Positions 43,883-57,700 of a stretch of DNA of 64,000 nucleotides are shown one piece after another. How positions within the stretch are numbered: position 1 is the first letter of the stretch; each line of letters opens with the position of its first letter. The stretch lies in assembly GCA_014155875.1 (NCBI GenBank), contig JACEFZ010005600.1, positions 797,501 to 861,500 of the forward strand, read 5' to 3'. The notes under the pieces are model-generated. The model saw only the letters and a list, made by a program, of their open reading frames with translations, had not been told where the DNA came from and ran no database searches. The translations under genes were made by a program, and so were the position numbers. Source of the DNA: Cepaea nemoralis. Lineage: Eukaryota > Mollusca > Gastropoda > Stylommatophora > Helicidae.

Positions 43883-46569
43883 CTTAGTTGTTCTGTGAAG
43901 AGAACACGCTTTGTGATCTGTTATGTTGCTTTGTTGAAACTCGTTTCCGCTGCCCTCAGTACAGCTTCGTTATCAACATTGAATTCCTATACCTACACGT
44001 TGGCGTACTCATAGTTAGTAACCGAGGCTAGTACGGGAGCTGAAAGAACAGCCGTGACATTTGTTATATTTAAAAAACGCTCAAAGCGGCCCAGTCAAGA
44101 TTTTGCCAAGCCTTTTGGCCAACAAATGCCTACCAAAGCTTGGCCTTTACTTCACCTTTGTTGCCACCCTGGACGAACCTTGTGAAAAATCATCCTTCTT
44201 CGTTTTATCAGCGACTTCTCCTGACCTAGTTTGTACCCGCGGTTTAAAAAAATTTGCAAACGCGGTCACACAGGAGTATCACACCGTCTGACCCGTAGAA
44301 TCACTGTGTGGTCTTTCCACACAGCAGAAACTGGTGTAAAACACCCATTCCTACCACATGACATCAACGCCTTGAACCATCCCTAGACGAGATGAAGCGC
44401 ATCACAGCCTACATTGGAAACCACAAGTGTTCACAGCCCAAGGCAGCACGACATACTTTTCGCTCATTAAACATACTATGAAACATTTTCTCAGCTCCAA
44501 GAACTTCATATCATAAAGACATTTACTACGAAGTTACTCCACAATCAACTGCTATGTCATTTTCACAAAAGCATTGCCGTCAGTTTCAAATGTTAACAAA
44601 CTTAACAGGTATATTTTTATATTATTGTATATTCTCCATGTTAAGTCTGCGATGACTACATTCCTGACTTACCAACAATTTATTCGCTTCCCTCCGATGT
44701 TACGATTTAGACTTCTATATTTCAACGAACTTTTGACCAAATGGTTTTCACATTCAGTTAAATATTCATGACATTTTAGCATGATTGTGTGAAAGTTAAC
44801 GCCTCAAGATACTCACTTGTTCGCAGAATTATCGTATTCATTCAGGAGAAGTTAACATGTATGTCAGGTTTTTCTCTGCCAATATTATCAATCTGAATAT
44901 CACACGCACTTTACAAGTGAACATGACCAATTCCAGTTGTGAACGCCATACAGTCTTTATGAACTTTTTATGGACTTTACTCTCTGACCTCGTACAGACT
45001 TAAGAGTTCCTGGGTGGGAGAGGGGAAGAGGGAGAAGATTTGACTTACTTTGGAAGGGGAGGATACATGGTGAATGTACCTCTCGTTTCGTTCCAGTCTG
45101 GGCAACGGTGGAGTAATTATTTCTTGAATATTTCATTGGTTTGTACAAAAGTTGACAAAATGTTAATAAGAAAACTTCAAGCTGTGAGGCATGAAAAGCG
45201 CTGTGAGTGAAGAGATCTGGTGTAAATGCTGTGAAAACTTCAAAACGCTGTGTATTCAATATTATGAATGTGTTCAGTGAAACACTGAGTCTGTAATTTA
45301 CATTCGCGGGGTGCTCACACATTTAATGGCGTCACAAGACTATCTTATCTGTCTGTCTACCTGTCCGTTTGTCTATGTCTGATTGTTTATCTGTCGGCCC
45401 ATCTCTTTGCCTGGGTTTCTTATCTTCCTGTCTGCTTGGATATTTATCTATCTATTTACCTACCTACCTAAGGTACAACTCCGTCACCCTGTGACCTGTG
45501 TGAATCCACCATTATACGCGCGTGTATGTGATTCTGTACAATTGTATCATCTAGATCTGTAATTAGAAACATTGTGCATAATTTATTCCATATTTTGTTT
45601 CATGTATAATTTTAAAACTCGTAATATTAATGTTTCTCATCTATCCGACTCCTCGGAAATATAATATGCATTCGTGTTTAAACTTGTACTATGCTTCATG
45701 GACGTCTTCGGTTTCAAACCGGGGATGAAATAACACACCCTAGCGATACGTGAGAAACCTTCACAATATGAAAGCCCGCTTTTTATAGCGTGTTGGTGAT
45801 ATGTTATGATTTGGTTGAGCAACTTTCCTATATATTTAACTGTTAATTCTATGCCTGGTTAACTAGTTAATGTCCGTTACATTCTTCATAGCTAAATTGT
45901 TATTCGTTAGTGCTCACAGCTCAGTTGTTATTCTTTTACATTGTTTATACTTCAATTGTTAGTTTTATTTACATGAACACGATTAACAAGATTAAAGTTG
46001 TAAGATTAACCTAACGGCGTGCAGGTAACAATTCAACAAGATATTGTCTACATAGTTGAAGTTGTCTTCAGCAAATGAAAACACTTTATACAACTAATAA
46101 AAGAAACCCGTGTTAAACTTGGCCAGCTTGCAGAAGAAAACACCGCAACCCTCTTACTACGACGAGCACTGGCTTTGTATAATTGCTGGTCGACACAGTT
46201 TAACGGCAATTAAATGTTTAATGGCGACTCGAGGAAATAATACTCTAGTTTTCTAGGTTCTAATGTCATTAGGTTATTCGGCATCCCATATTTCCAATAT
46301 ATAATAATATAAGGGATATTCGGTCGGTTGCCAGTCGTGGCTTTAGTTACCGAGAAAATTACCAGGCTTTGAGTCTGGCAAGAAAAGGGGATTATGATCT
46401 ATGAAGGAAGCCAGTTGACAGTTGTTAGCTCCCCACATAAGAGTGTGACTTAGATTATGTGATTCTTTGTTGCAATTTCGCACTCAGCTTCAGCAGCTCT
46501 TGTGAGATTTCCCAGACGTTAACACTGCATAATAATATTATTAATATTAATAATGCACACGGTCTATTT
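43883..46569. other. 3' flank of HMG gene, no other gene seen
   Basis: AT-rich sequence with no convincing ORF. The 3' UTR must end in here. AATAAA at 46096-46101 is one candidate poly(A) signal and ATTAAA near 45990 another, but neither can be chosen from sequence alone. Confidence 0.5.
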
Positions 46570-46660
46570 ACAGAACATCGCTGTCAACACCAGCATTGGT
46601 TATGTAATGCTGTTGTTGATGTCTTGGCAGGTTTACGTTCAGTAGTTTGCCATTGCAAAT
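46570..46660 (-). mobile_element. tRNA-derived SINE, copy 5 (3' fragment)
   Basis: The reverse complement shows TTTGCAATGGCAAACTACTG, AACGTAAACCTGCCAAGACA, AATGCTGGTGTTGACAGCGA and TGTTCTGT, the 3' half of the SINE. The head is missing. Confidence 0.7.
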
Positions 46661-46779
46661 TGTTGTTACTCCTTACAATTGTATTTACATCCCCACTCCC
46701 TTTAAAACCACGAGCCATAGATATATTATAGTTCATCGCTTCACGGTGTACTAACTGATAGTTTGTCTATCAATACGGA

Positions 46780-47215
46780 CAATTCAAAACAATGTTTTCC
46801 CGTAGTGAATTTGAATAACGAAGACACAAACAATAGATTGCACGATTTATTGCCTGGCATATTTCGCTGCATCTCGTCAGGTACATACTGCAGAACTCAC
46901 ACAACTTACGTGAAATTAACTAGATAAATCCTTCAAGTTGAAATATACACAATTTCGCACAGTAATGTCGATTGTCTACCACGGTAATTTTAAGCTGACT
47001 AACATGTCTTTCTGTTTACACAATTCTGGCTTGCGTTGATAGATCATAATTGCTTCTGCAAATTTTAACAAGCGAGTATTCTGTGTTCTAAACAACACGC
47101 GAAATGCAGTCTCTCTGGACACAACATGGCGACTGGCAACAATGTGCTTGCCGATTGAAGACGCCGGGGGCTTCCGGTGTGAGAATACGGACAATAACTT
47201 AGCTCCCATAACTTA
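46780..47215 (-). pseudogene. Penelope-like element, GIY-YIG C-terminal relic
   Basis: The minus frame from 47209 reads SSIGKHIVASRHVVSRETAF, FRTQNTRLLKFAEAIMIY and KPELCKQKDMLVSLKLPW. This resembles the C-terminal half of GIY-YIG endonuclease domains fused to Penelope-like reverse transcriptases, with the Glu of FAEAIMI in the catalytic place. Downstream of the stop, CTGACGAGATGCAGCGAAATA and a nearby AATAAA resemble the 3' UTR of such elements. The RT part is absent, as in a 5' truncation. Confidence 0.55.
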
Positions 47216-50200
47216 GTAACAATAGCAAACAAAAATATAATAAGTTATATATATATATATATATATATATATAACAGATAAGAAAACGATAGTCTAAAAC
47301 ATTGTTACCCTAACCAAAGAAGTCGCGTGCTTGCAAAAAATGGTTGCGTTTGCTCAACCAAACATTTCAGTCATTGAAACCACACAAAATAACAACACCC
47401 GTGGTTTTCCCGCAGTTTGAAACTGAAGACGACGCCCTTGGCCAAGTACATGTTTGAAGCGGAAAATTGTGATTTTTTCAACGCCAAACGGCGCCGATCT
47501 TATAAAATATGTGTAGAACTTTAGTTGACATTAATATAATAATTTGTACTATGCTGTGTATATAAAACTGTATATTGTCGCTGTTGTATATAAAATGTAA
47601 CAAAAACATTCGTTTCTCTGTATACAATATTCCATATTTCGCACAATTTGTAAGTCATCCACGAATTTGCCGTAATCACCCAGACCAACTTTTGATAACT
47701 ATTTTTCTTCAGTGTTTTTTGAGTCAGTATTAACAGTAATGACACCGCTCCGAATTTTGAAAAAAAAAATTGATTCTCATTTTAAAATGTATGCAAACTC
47801 CTGCCAATTTAAACATGTATTTTATACAATCTTCACAAGGCAGCATGTTTAGAACATTATTTGTAACCAAGAAAATGTAAAATACCACCAGCTATAGTTG
47901 AAAATAACGTACAGCAAAATGTTATGATGATGATAATATTATAATAATATTAATAATAAATAGTAATAATAATAACATATACAAATTCCTCAGTTTTGAA
48001 ATAGCATTGGAATTTTGGCTTTGTAATTCTTTATAGTCCAAACTATTGGAAAGCTTTTTTGTTTTTTGTAAACATTCATTATGACATTGTTAAGAATTTT
48101 GGCTACTCCAGCATACTGTGTTCTTTTTGTTAGTTGAAATGGCAATGGACCAATCTGACTCATTTCCAGATGTTTTTTGAATAGCTTTGTTCTTGTTAAT
48201 TGTCACAGGATATACAACCTGGCAATACTGTATCTGTAATGTTGACCATAGTCTGTTTGGACCGCTTGAGAATTTTTGTTACTAGTCAAGTTTACAACAA
48301 TGAATTATGCATTTGTAACAATTTGTTACACGTTGTTATTTTGCCTAAACACTGATGTTTCATTGCCCTTTATAAATCATGGATGTTTTTTGGAAATGTT
48401 TAAACTGGAGTGCTAAGAGCATTGTCTAAAATAATTGCCAGGGAAGCATGATATGGTTACCAGGCGCCATGCTTCAACTGTTAGAAAGCCTCTAGAATTT
48501 TCTAGAAAATATTGCACTCAATATTCCCTGTTATAAAATCACATCCCATGGAGAATGTGATGTGTATTGTTTCTGCGAGCCCGATTTAGACACTAGTGTT
48601 TTGTGTTTACTTATGCATACTTCATTTGTTACTTATTAAAAGAACCAACATGATACACAGAGTTACACATTGTGTATCCACTTCCACCACATATATCGTA
48701 TGCCTTACTTTTTTTTTTTTTTACGTCTGTGTGTGAAATTATTAAAACTATAATCAAAACAATTTTCAGTCATATAGAATAATTTAGTATATATGTATAC
48801 ATATACAGTTCAGTGTTCATGCAATAATTGCCAGCCAGCCAAAACAGTTTTAACTGCTCTAGCAGTTGTGTTTCTATGAATTCATTGCGATGAGCAACAT
48901 TTTTATAGTATACAATTAATTCATTAACGTAGCTAGTTATTTATAATTTTTCACACACAGTTATGTAGTTTTTGTTAAAATTGATATGTGTGGATCATAT
49001 TTTTATTTCTTATTTTAGCAGTATGTTTCTAGTTTTCCTTACACTGTATAACACCAGCAGTTAGGTATAATTATTATATAATTATTACTAGTCAATTAAT
49101 ATGAATTGTTTGATACCAGCTTTATTTCAGTAATAATAAATTGGTATAGTATATTTAAAGAAATATATATTATGTGTACGTTATATCCGCCACTGGCGTA
49201 AAAGCTTGACGTGGGTAAGTAGAACTCTTTTATACAGTCATAGAGGAGGTGATACTTTGGTTTCTAACAAAAGGCAACGATTGGAGGAGTTAAGGACTTG
49301 TATTACAAATTAGCTAAGAAATATTTAGCGTATTTCTTACAATGGGCTAATTAATCCTAAATTTGACAGTCAAAGTAAACCCCAGTAAACAACTCCAAAG
49401 GTTGTCACCTTCCTGTATCTTGGCAGTCACTAGATTTATGGACTGAATGGTTCGATGTGCACTGTAGATGATGTGTTGATTAACTAACTAGTTACTAGAT
49501 AACCTGAGAGGTTTTGCAGGAATGACTACAGTTATACCACAATGCACACACAAACAATTGTATGAGTGCTTTTACAATAGACTGTTTGAAAATTGTTTTT
49601 TTCTGTATGTTTATACCACTGATATTAGGACATAGGTATATTTCAGTGCCTGATTTTTAAAATATAACAAGTTTTTCTGTATAGATCTATATTAATGGAA
49701 CTAATTAACATTAGGAGATAATCCATAAAGACAATTTAAACAGATCTGAACAAACAAAACAAAACACATGCACAAAATAACAAGCTTGACAACTGGAAAA
49801 ACACATGGATACAAAGTTTTGACCAAGTCATTATCAACGTACAAAAAAAAAAAAAAAACAATAAATCATGGTTATAAATTTACATTTTATAAAATAGATG
49901 CTTGAAAAGGGGCCTAAGTATCATGGACATCAGAAGGCAATAGATAACAATAGTTTGGCCTTGTCACCAGGCAAGAAATACTAGAGCATGCAGTAACAAT
50001 AACTCGTAGAGACAAGGCACAGAGAGAGAAGATATTTGATACCTTTACATTATGGCATGAGCAGAAGTCAGGAGATGAGTATTGATAGTGATGGTTGTCA
50101 GCAGGTGTAATTATTAGAGCTTATTTGACCAGAGCGCATAGAAGAGTATTATTATTCCTAAAGAAATCAACCTAAAGTTAGTATAATTTATTTTTGGGTA

Positions 50201-51979
50201 ATTTAAATTGGAAGTGGTTACTGATGTAAACATTTATTTCTATTATAAAGATTAACCATTCAAAACACATTTTATAAAGAATAAGCATTCTGGACACAGC
50301 CTTTAATTAATTAAGATTAACCATTCATTGCACAGCCTTTTTCAAAGATTAACCATTTAATAGACAGCTTTCATACATACACAGAGTGTAAACATGTTTA
50401 AAAGCAAGATTGGCTTCATCGCAGAGAGTTTTATCCTATATAGCCATGTCTTTTTCTAAAGACCAACCTATGGGGAGCATCACACTCCATAGTTGCAGAA
50501 ACGACTCAAGAGGTCTCTAAAATAAATATGCATTTGTCAACCAAAAGACAGACCGCTTATGAATCCATGATCTTCGGAGTGCACAGCAAGTGGTTTGTCC
50601 ATTTCGCAATTACAACACTGTTCATGTATAAACATTCTACACTTTACTGCCGCAATTGAAGAGACACTCTGTAGTAGAGAGGTAGTAGACTGTTCAGCAC
50701 CAACAGTTTATAGCTGAAGAATTATCACCATCATCATCATATACGTGTATGTTTGCCTGCACATACCCTAGTTGTTCAGTACATTAATTCATTATGCCTA
50801 ATAAGTGTATGTTTTATTTACTAGTTATTTGTTATTTGTTTGTTTGTATATAATGTAATAACAATTTATTATCTGAGAACAAAAGAAAAATGAACGGCAA
50901 AAATGGTACTGTTTACATGTGGATAATTGTATGCTGCAATTTTGTGGAGTCACTGCCCAGTTGAGTCTTTCCTTCTCTAAATTTCATCATTTGTGTTTTT
51001 AATCATCTCAGCTCCCAGATGTAGCTGTCCCATGATGTCTTTTGTTTCTCTCTAAAATTGCCTTAAAATAACCTGTTTCTTTCTGTCACTTAAAACTGTC
51101 GCTGAACTTTGAGTTGTTTCTATTCTTTGTAATTGAAGCAATTTTAGAACATTCTTGAGCATGAATGCACTAGAACTGTAAATCAAAGAAAAAACCTAAA
51201 GAAAAGAAAAGGCATCCTCTGTTACTTGCTGTGGTATGCTCAATATGGACATCACCTAAAAATAGGGTGGCTACCCAGAATTATTTGTTTTGTAAGGTTA
51301 ATTGTTTTTGTATAATGTAACATGTTTTTCCCTAAAGCCTTAACTATTATTTCTGAATTCTGATTTAGAAATTTGAAAGACATTTTTCCCCAGCAAATAA
51401 ATTGGTTATTTCTTTCTGTTATCTACATATACATTGGCATTTACTTAGAAATTATGATTCTTGAAACATGCAAAATTTGAACTGAATGTTGCTTAATGTT
51501 TAATTTGTTCAAAGTTTAGTTTGGCAGTGAATTCCAGCCTTGTTAAGATGTCTATGAATGTTAAAATCTGTTTCCTGAATTTATCAAACAAACTGTTATG
51601 TCTAAAAAGCCATTCCAAACTGCACTGAAATGTGTCTTTCCTTTTGCAAACAATGTTTTCCCTCTTTCCTGTACAACAATTTGAAATGAAGTATTTTCTC
51701 AATTACTAAATGTCACAAGATTATTGTATATTCTTTACTGGCTGTTTCATGTTATCAATAATTTTCAGCAGCCTTATCAATATTCCCTGTACATGCTGGT
51801 TGTCCTTCACCTTATGTTAAGCAAGCATTTAAAAAACATGGATAGAGAAGTTAAAAATAAAAACACAAAACAATTTAAGAACATTTCACCAAACAAACTA
51901 CTTCAGCTGCCAGTGATTTTTTAAAGGTAAATTTTAAAAAAAACAATGTGTTCAACTTTCCTTTTAAATGTATTCACTG

Positions 51980-52100
51980 AGCTAGAAGAAAAAGATATGA
52001 GGTTTAAGTAGATCTGCATTGATGATTCTAGCTTTAAGTCAGCTAGAAGTAAAAGATACAAGTGTAAGTAGATCTGCATTGATGATGCTAGCTTGAAGTC
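51980..52100 (+). repeat. 60-bp tandem duplication
   Basis: AGCTAGAAG.AAAAGATA followed by AAGTAGATCTGCATTGATGA and CTAGCTT.AAGTC occurs twice in direct succession with a few differences. Confidence 0.8.
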
Positions 52101-52796
52101 ATCTAGATTAGCTCTGGACCCATGTCTCTTCCCCATTTGTTTTTGTGTGAGATACATGGCTTGTGAATTAAGTCTTGCAAGGGAGGATTGGTTTAAAATT
52201 GCTGCAAAACGTTAAGCACAGTCAATCTCAATTTTATCTTGCTTACATATTGTTTACATTTGACAGTTCCTGATTGTATACATGTATTTACATTGTTAAT
52301 TATCACAGCTTGAAGATCAAGGTCACACTCCATGCTAACAATTCTTGGAGATTCCATTACAATTATGTTTAGAAAGTAAAGAACAGTGTTTACATGTTTT
52401 TTGCATTATTTTGGTATTATGTTTACGGTGTCTTAACTAATAAGTGCAGTGATGTGATGGTTGTCACCTTACTTCCAAGATACCTTTCGCACCCCATTTG
52501 TTGAGGTTGGGTTGACCCTAGAGTTATGAAGTCATAAAAAGTGCCCATCCTTGAGGGGTTGAAACCAGAGTCAGCAGGCACTTGGCACAAAACTATGACT
52601 CCTAGATTTCATCATGTCGCATTGAAATATATCACTTACCTGTCCACCATCCATCTCTATAGGATAAATAAAGCGAGGATTTTTACTTCTAATCAGTTTC
52701 AAAATGTCATTCTTTCTCCATTGAACCCATACCAATTCTAAATTATTGTACATGTAAGCATTGTGCTGAATCACACAATCATGACTTGGTTTAATT

Positions 52797-52880
52797 ATGA
52801 TATGCCTCTCTGAGGGTTTAATCCTGACATGCCTCTCTGAGGGTTTAATCCTGACATGCATCTCTGAGGGTTTCATCATG
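52797..52880 (+). repeat. 27-bp tandem repeat, three copies
   Basis: ATGCCTCTCTGAGGGTTTAA followed by TCCTGAC is repeated three times. On the minus strand it gives the nine-residue period KPSERHVRI within a 102-codon ORF (52571-52879), which is probably not a gene. Confidence 0.85.
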
Positions 52881-54029
52881 ACTGGTCTTGCACATGTTAC
52901 CAGTTGATGAACTTAGAGTACAGAGCAGCTCTGCTCTTCCATGGAGATGTTACTTGAGTACTGGATTGGTAGAGAGGTCTTTACATGACCTCACTTTGGT
53001 AGACGCTAACCCTTTTTTTCAGTACTCTGTTGACATAACGCCAAAGCATGACTTGAAGAGTAACTGCAAAAGAATCAATCACCCCACTAACCAACAACTA
53101 TTCACCATCTTTGCAGATCTCTCCATCATCTTTGAAAACTTAAAGGTCACTTGAACACTTGAACTCACCAACTTTTTACTTGAAGCTCACTATAACTCAC
53201 TGAACGTTTACATTTCATTATTCCATCTTCTTTTAAACTGTGACGTCTGCTCACTCACCAGTTAGGACCCAGGCAGCCAATTCTTGAATGTCCATGTCAC
53301 AGGCAGCCGTAGTCTTGTCAAGGCTCACTTTGTATATACAATTTTATGTTTTATAAGTATTACTGCATAATGAATATTCTTGTTAATACTACATTTTTCT
53401 AATGTCAGTTTTTTTCTTGTTGAAGTTACAAAGTAGCAATGCTACAATGGCCTTGATAAATTAGTATATTTTCTTACATTTTGACCTCTTGTAAGACTTT
53501 TATGCCATGTTAATCAAGCTCACAATCAATCTTGCATACAGACAGGCATATAATCACTCATATGCACAATCACTCATACTCATGTTCAGCCAAGGATATT
53601 ATTGTAATACACAAAAATATCAACTGGATAGCCATGTGAGACTCCTAAGACAGCTCATAAATAAATAAACTCATATATTGTTTGACGCTCATGGTAGTAG
53701 CAGAAAGACCATAGCTCGAATATTTCACTTATACGACATGGAGTCTTAACTTCCTTCTTCTACCTAGTGCCAAATAATGCATGCATTTATTTATTTATGG
53801 AATAATTGGCTGAGCACAATGTCATACATACAGAAACGCTGGTGCTACCATCATTGGTCATATTTCCCATATTCCGTAAGTTTCAAATCCTTTTTGCATA
53901 CTCTTATATTCTAAATCAACCTTCTACGCTTGTGTTTAATGCTCCAACTTGTATACAAAGATCAGATCAGATATCTGTAATTTTCAGATAAGTCCAAAAG
54001 AATTACAGGTTCTGTATACAAACAGTGCA

Positions 54030-54067
54030 TCGTCTCATCTCATCTTGTTCCTCTTGTACCTTGCATA
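54030..54067 (-). mobile_element. 3' stub of the GATGA-tailed RT element
   Basis: On the minus strand CAAGGTACAAGAGGAACA is followed by AGATGAGATGAGACGATG. This matches the last coding bases and tail of the element ending at 7499. Only about 36 bases were inserted, an extreme 5' truncation. Confidence 0.7.
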
Positions 54068-54187
54068 GTGTGTTAATCAATTCTCTGAGTGTGGAAGGTA
54101 CTGGGAGGCTATTACATAAGTAGCTTATTGCCAGTCACAAAGATAAGAGTTATGGTAGAGTGGAATGATTAATAAAAGTTATACAGA

Positions 54188-54264
54188 TCTTTGGTTTGAA
54201 TAACCTGAAATCACACGAAGAATAACCTTTGGTTTGAATAACCTGGAATTATATGGAGAATCAC
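54188..54264 (+). repeat. Short tandem duplication
   Basis: CTTTGGTTTGAATAACCTG occurs twice about 37 bases apart, followed each time by GAA.T and GAGAAT/AAGAAT. Confidence 0.6.
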
Positions 54265-54726
54265 TTCAACTAAACACCTCGAACCCACATTCAGATCACA
54301 TCAATATTCTGAATCTATATGACCAAATTGATGAAACTATTCAATTAGATTTTCAAAACTTCACGTTTTCAGCTGTCTTCACTTTAACTTAGTTCTCATC
54401 TTTCATTTCTCATCTTTCCTTACTCTTAAAGAGCAGTTAATGAACATAAAATCAATTTAGATGACGTTTTTTTGATACCATGTTTATATATACATATTAT
54501 ATATACATTTTTGGCTGTTTTAGTTAATAAATTAATACAATTATAATGCACATTTTCTTTGTCCTTTTTGTGGCTATGTGTTGTGTTGTCACTGTGTGTG
54601 TGCACTGGTATTGTCAATCTCTGTTGTTTTTGTGTGGGTCATATTGTTAGGGAATGTGTTTGTGTATGGTGGTGGTGTGTGTGTGTATCATCAGTGAGTG
54701 ATGTTTGTGTATACCAAAGGACGTAG

Positions 54727-57700
54727 ATAAAAAAGAGGCAGGTCTTGGGTGGGGATAAGAGAGGCAAGTCTTGGGTGGGAAGAAGAGAGGCAAGTCTTGG
54801 GTGGGTAGAAGACATGCCAGTTTTGGGTGGGTAGAAGACATGCCAGTCTTGGGTGGGTAGAAGACATGCCAGTCTTGGGTGGGTAGAAGACATGCCAGTC
54901 TTGGGTGGGTAGAAGAGATGCCAGTCTTGGGTGGGTAGAAGACATGCCAGTCTTGGTTGGGTAGAAGATATGCCAGTCTTGGGTGGGTAGAAGAGATGCC
55001 AGTCTTGGGTGGGTAGAAGAGATGCCAGTCTTGGGTGAGTAGAAGACATGCGAGTCTTGGGTAGGTAGAAGAGATGCCAGTCTTGGGTAGGTAGAAGAGA
55101 TGACAGTCTTGAGTGGGTAGAAGAGGTGCCAGTCTTGGGTGAGTAAAAGAGATGACAGTCTTGGGTGGGTAGAAGAGATGCCAGTTTTGGGTGGGTAGAA
55201 GAGATGACAGTCTTGGGTAGGTAGAATAGATGCCAGTCTTGGATAGGTAGAAGAGATGCCAGTCTTGGGTGGGTAGAAGAGATGCCAGTCTTGGGTGGGT
55301 AGACGAGATGCCAGTCTTGGGTGGGTAGAAAAGATGCCCGTTTTGGGTGGGTAGAAGAGATGCCAGTCTTGGGTGGGTAGAAGACATGTCAGTTTTGGGT
55401 GGGTAGAAGACATGCCAGTCTTCGGTGGGTAGAAGACATGCCCGTCTTCGGTGGGTAGAAGAGATGCCAGTCTTCGGTGGGTAGAAGAGATGCCAGTCTT
55501 CGGTGGTTAGAAGACATGCCAGTCTTCGGTGGGTAGAAGACATGCCAGTCTTCGGTGGGTAGAAGACATGCCAGTCTTCGGTGGGTAGAAGACATGCCAG
55601 TCTTCGGTGGGTAGAAGACATGCCAGTCTTCGGTGGGTAGAAGACATGCCAGTCTTCGGTGGGTAGAAGAGATGCCAATCTTTGTTGGGTAGAAGACATG
55701 CCAGTCTTGGGTGGGTAGAAGAGATGCCAGTCTTGGGTGAGTAGAAGACATGCCAGTCTTGGGTGGATAGAAGAGATGCCAGTCTTGGGTGAGTAGAAGA
55801 CACGCCAGTCTTGGGTTGGTAGAAGACATGCCAGTCTTGGGTGGGTAGCAGACACCAGTCTTGGGTGGATAGAAGAGATGCCAGTCTTGGGTGTGTAGAA
55901 GAGATGCCAGTCTTGAGTGGGTAGAAGAGATGCCAGTCTTGGGTGGGTAGAAAAGATGCCAGTCGTGGGTGTAGAGAAGAGATGCCAGTCTTGAGTGGGT
56001 AGAAGAGATGCCAGTCTTGGGTGGATAGAAGACATGCCAGTCTTGGGTGGGTTGAAGACATGCCAGTCTTGGGTGTAGAGAAGAGATGCCAGTCTTGGGT
56101 GTGTAGAAGAGATGCCAGTCTTGAGTGGGTAGAAGAGATGCCAGTCTTGGGTGGGTAGAAGAGATGCCAGTCTTGGGTGTAGAGAAGAGATGCCAGTCTT
56201 GAGTGGGTAGAAGAGATGCCAGTCTTGGGTGGATAGAAGACATGCCAGTCTTGGGTGGGTTGAAGACATGCCAGTCTTGGGTGGGTTGAAGACATGCCAG
56301 TCTTGGGTGTAGAGAAGAGATGCCAGTCTTGGGTGGGTAGAAGAGATGCCAGTCTTGGGTGTGTAGAAGAGATGGCAGTCTTGAGTGGGTAGAAGACATG
56401 CCAGTCTTGGGTGGGTAGAAGACATGCCAGTCTTGGGTGGGTAGAAGAAATGCCAGTCTTGGGTATGTAGAAGAGATGCCAGTCTTGGGTGGGTAGAAGA
56501 GATGCCAGTCTTGAGTGGGTAGTAGAGACGCCAGTCTTCGGTGGGTAGAAGACATGCCAGTCTTCGGTGGGTAGAAGAGATACCAGTCTTCGGTGGGTAG
56601 AAGACATGCCAGTCTTCGGTGGGTAGAAGACATGCCAGTCTTCGGTGTGTAGAAGACATGCCAGTCTTCGGTGGGTAGAAGACATGCCAGTCTTCGGTGG
56701 GTAGAAGAGATGCCAATCTTTGTTGGGTAGAAGACATGCCAGTCTTGGGTGGGTAGAAGAGATGCCAGTCTTGGGTGAGTAGAAGACATGCCAGTCTTGG
56801 GTGGATAGAAGAGATGCCAGTCTTGGGTGAGTAGAAGACACGCCAGTCTTGGGTTGGTAGAAGACATGCCAGTCTTGGGTGGGTAGCAGACACCAGTCTT
56901 GGGTGGATAGAAGAGATGCCAGTCTTGGGTGTGTAGAAGAGATGCCAGTCTTGAGTGGGTAGAAGAGATGCCAGTCTTGGGTGGGTAGAAAAGATGCCAG
57001 TCGTGGGTGTAGAGAAGAGATGCCAGTCTTGAGTGGGTAGAAGAGATGCCAGTCTTGGGTGGATAGAAGACATGCCAGTCTTGGGTGGGTTGAAGACATG
57101 CCAGTCTTGGGTGTAGAGAAGAGATGCCAGTCTTGGGTGTGTAGAAGAGATGCCAGTCTTGAGTGGGTAGAAGAGATGCCAGTCTTGGGTGGGTAGAAGA
57201 GATGCCAGTCTTGGGTGTAGAGAAGAGATGCCAGTCCTGAGTGGGTAGAAGAGATGCCAGTCTTGGGTGGATAGAAGACATGCCAGTCTTGGGTGGGTTG
57301 AAGACATGCCAGTCTTGGGTGGGTTGAAGACATGCCAGTCTTGGGTGTAGAGAAGAGATGCCAGTCTTGGGTGGGTAGAAGAGATGCCAGTCTTGGGTGT
57401 GTAGAAGAGATGCCAGTCTTGAGTGGGTAGAAGACATGCCAGTCTTGGGTGGGTAGAAGACATGCCAGTCTTGGGTGGGTAGAAGAAATGCCAGTCTTGG
57501 GTATGTAGAAGAGATGCCAGTCTTGGGTGGGTAGAAGAGATGCCAGTCTTGAGTGGGTAGTAGAGACGCCAGTCTTCGGTGGGTAGAAGACATGCCAGTC
57601 TTCGGTGGGTAGAAGAGATGCCAGTCTTGGGTGGATAGAAGACATGCCAGTCTTGGGTGGGTTGAAGACATGCCAGTCTTGGGTGTAGAGAAGAGATGCC

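Larger units (their letters stand above)
47216..54726. other. Long AT-rich gene-free region
   Basis: No ORF longer than about 100 residues and no recognisable domain on either strand. It contains a (TA)n run (47247-47272), an AAT-rich tract (47925-47975) and several poly(A/T) runs. It could be intergenic DNA, an intron or a very long non-coding transcript. Sequence alone does not decide. Confidence 0.5.
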
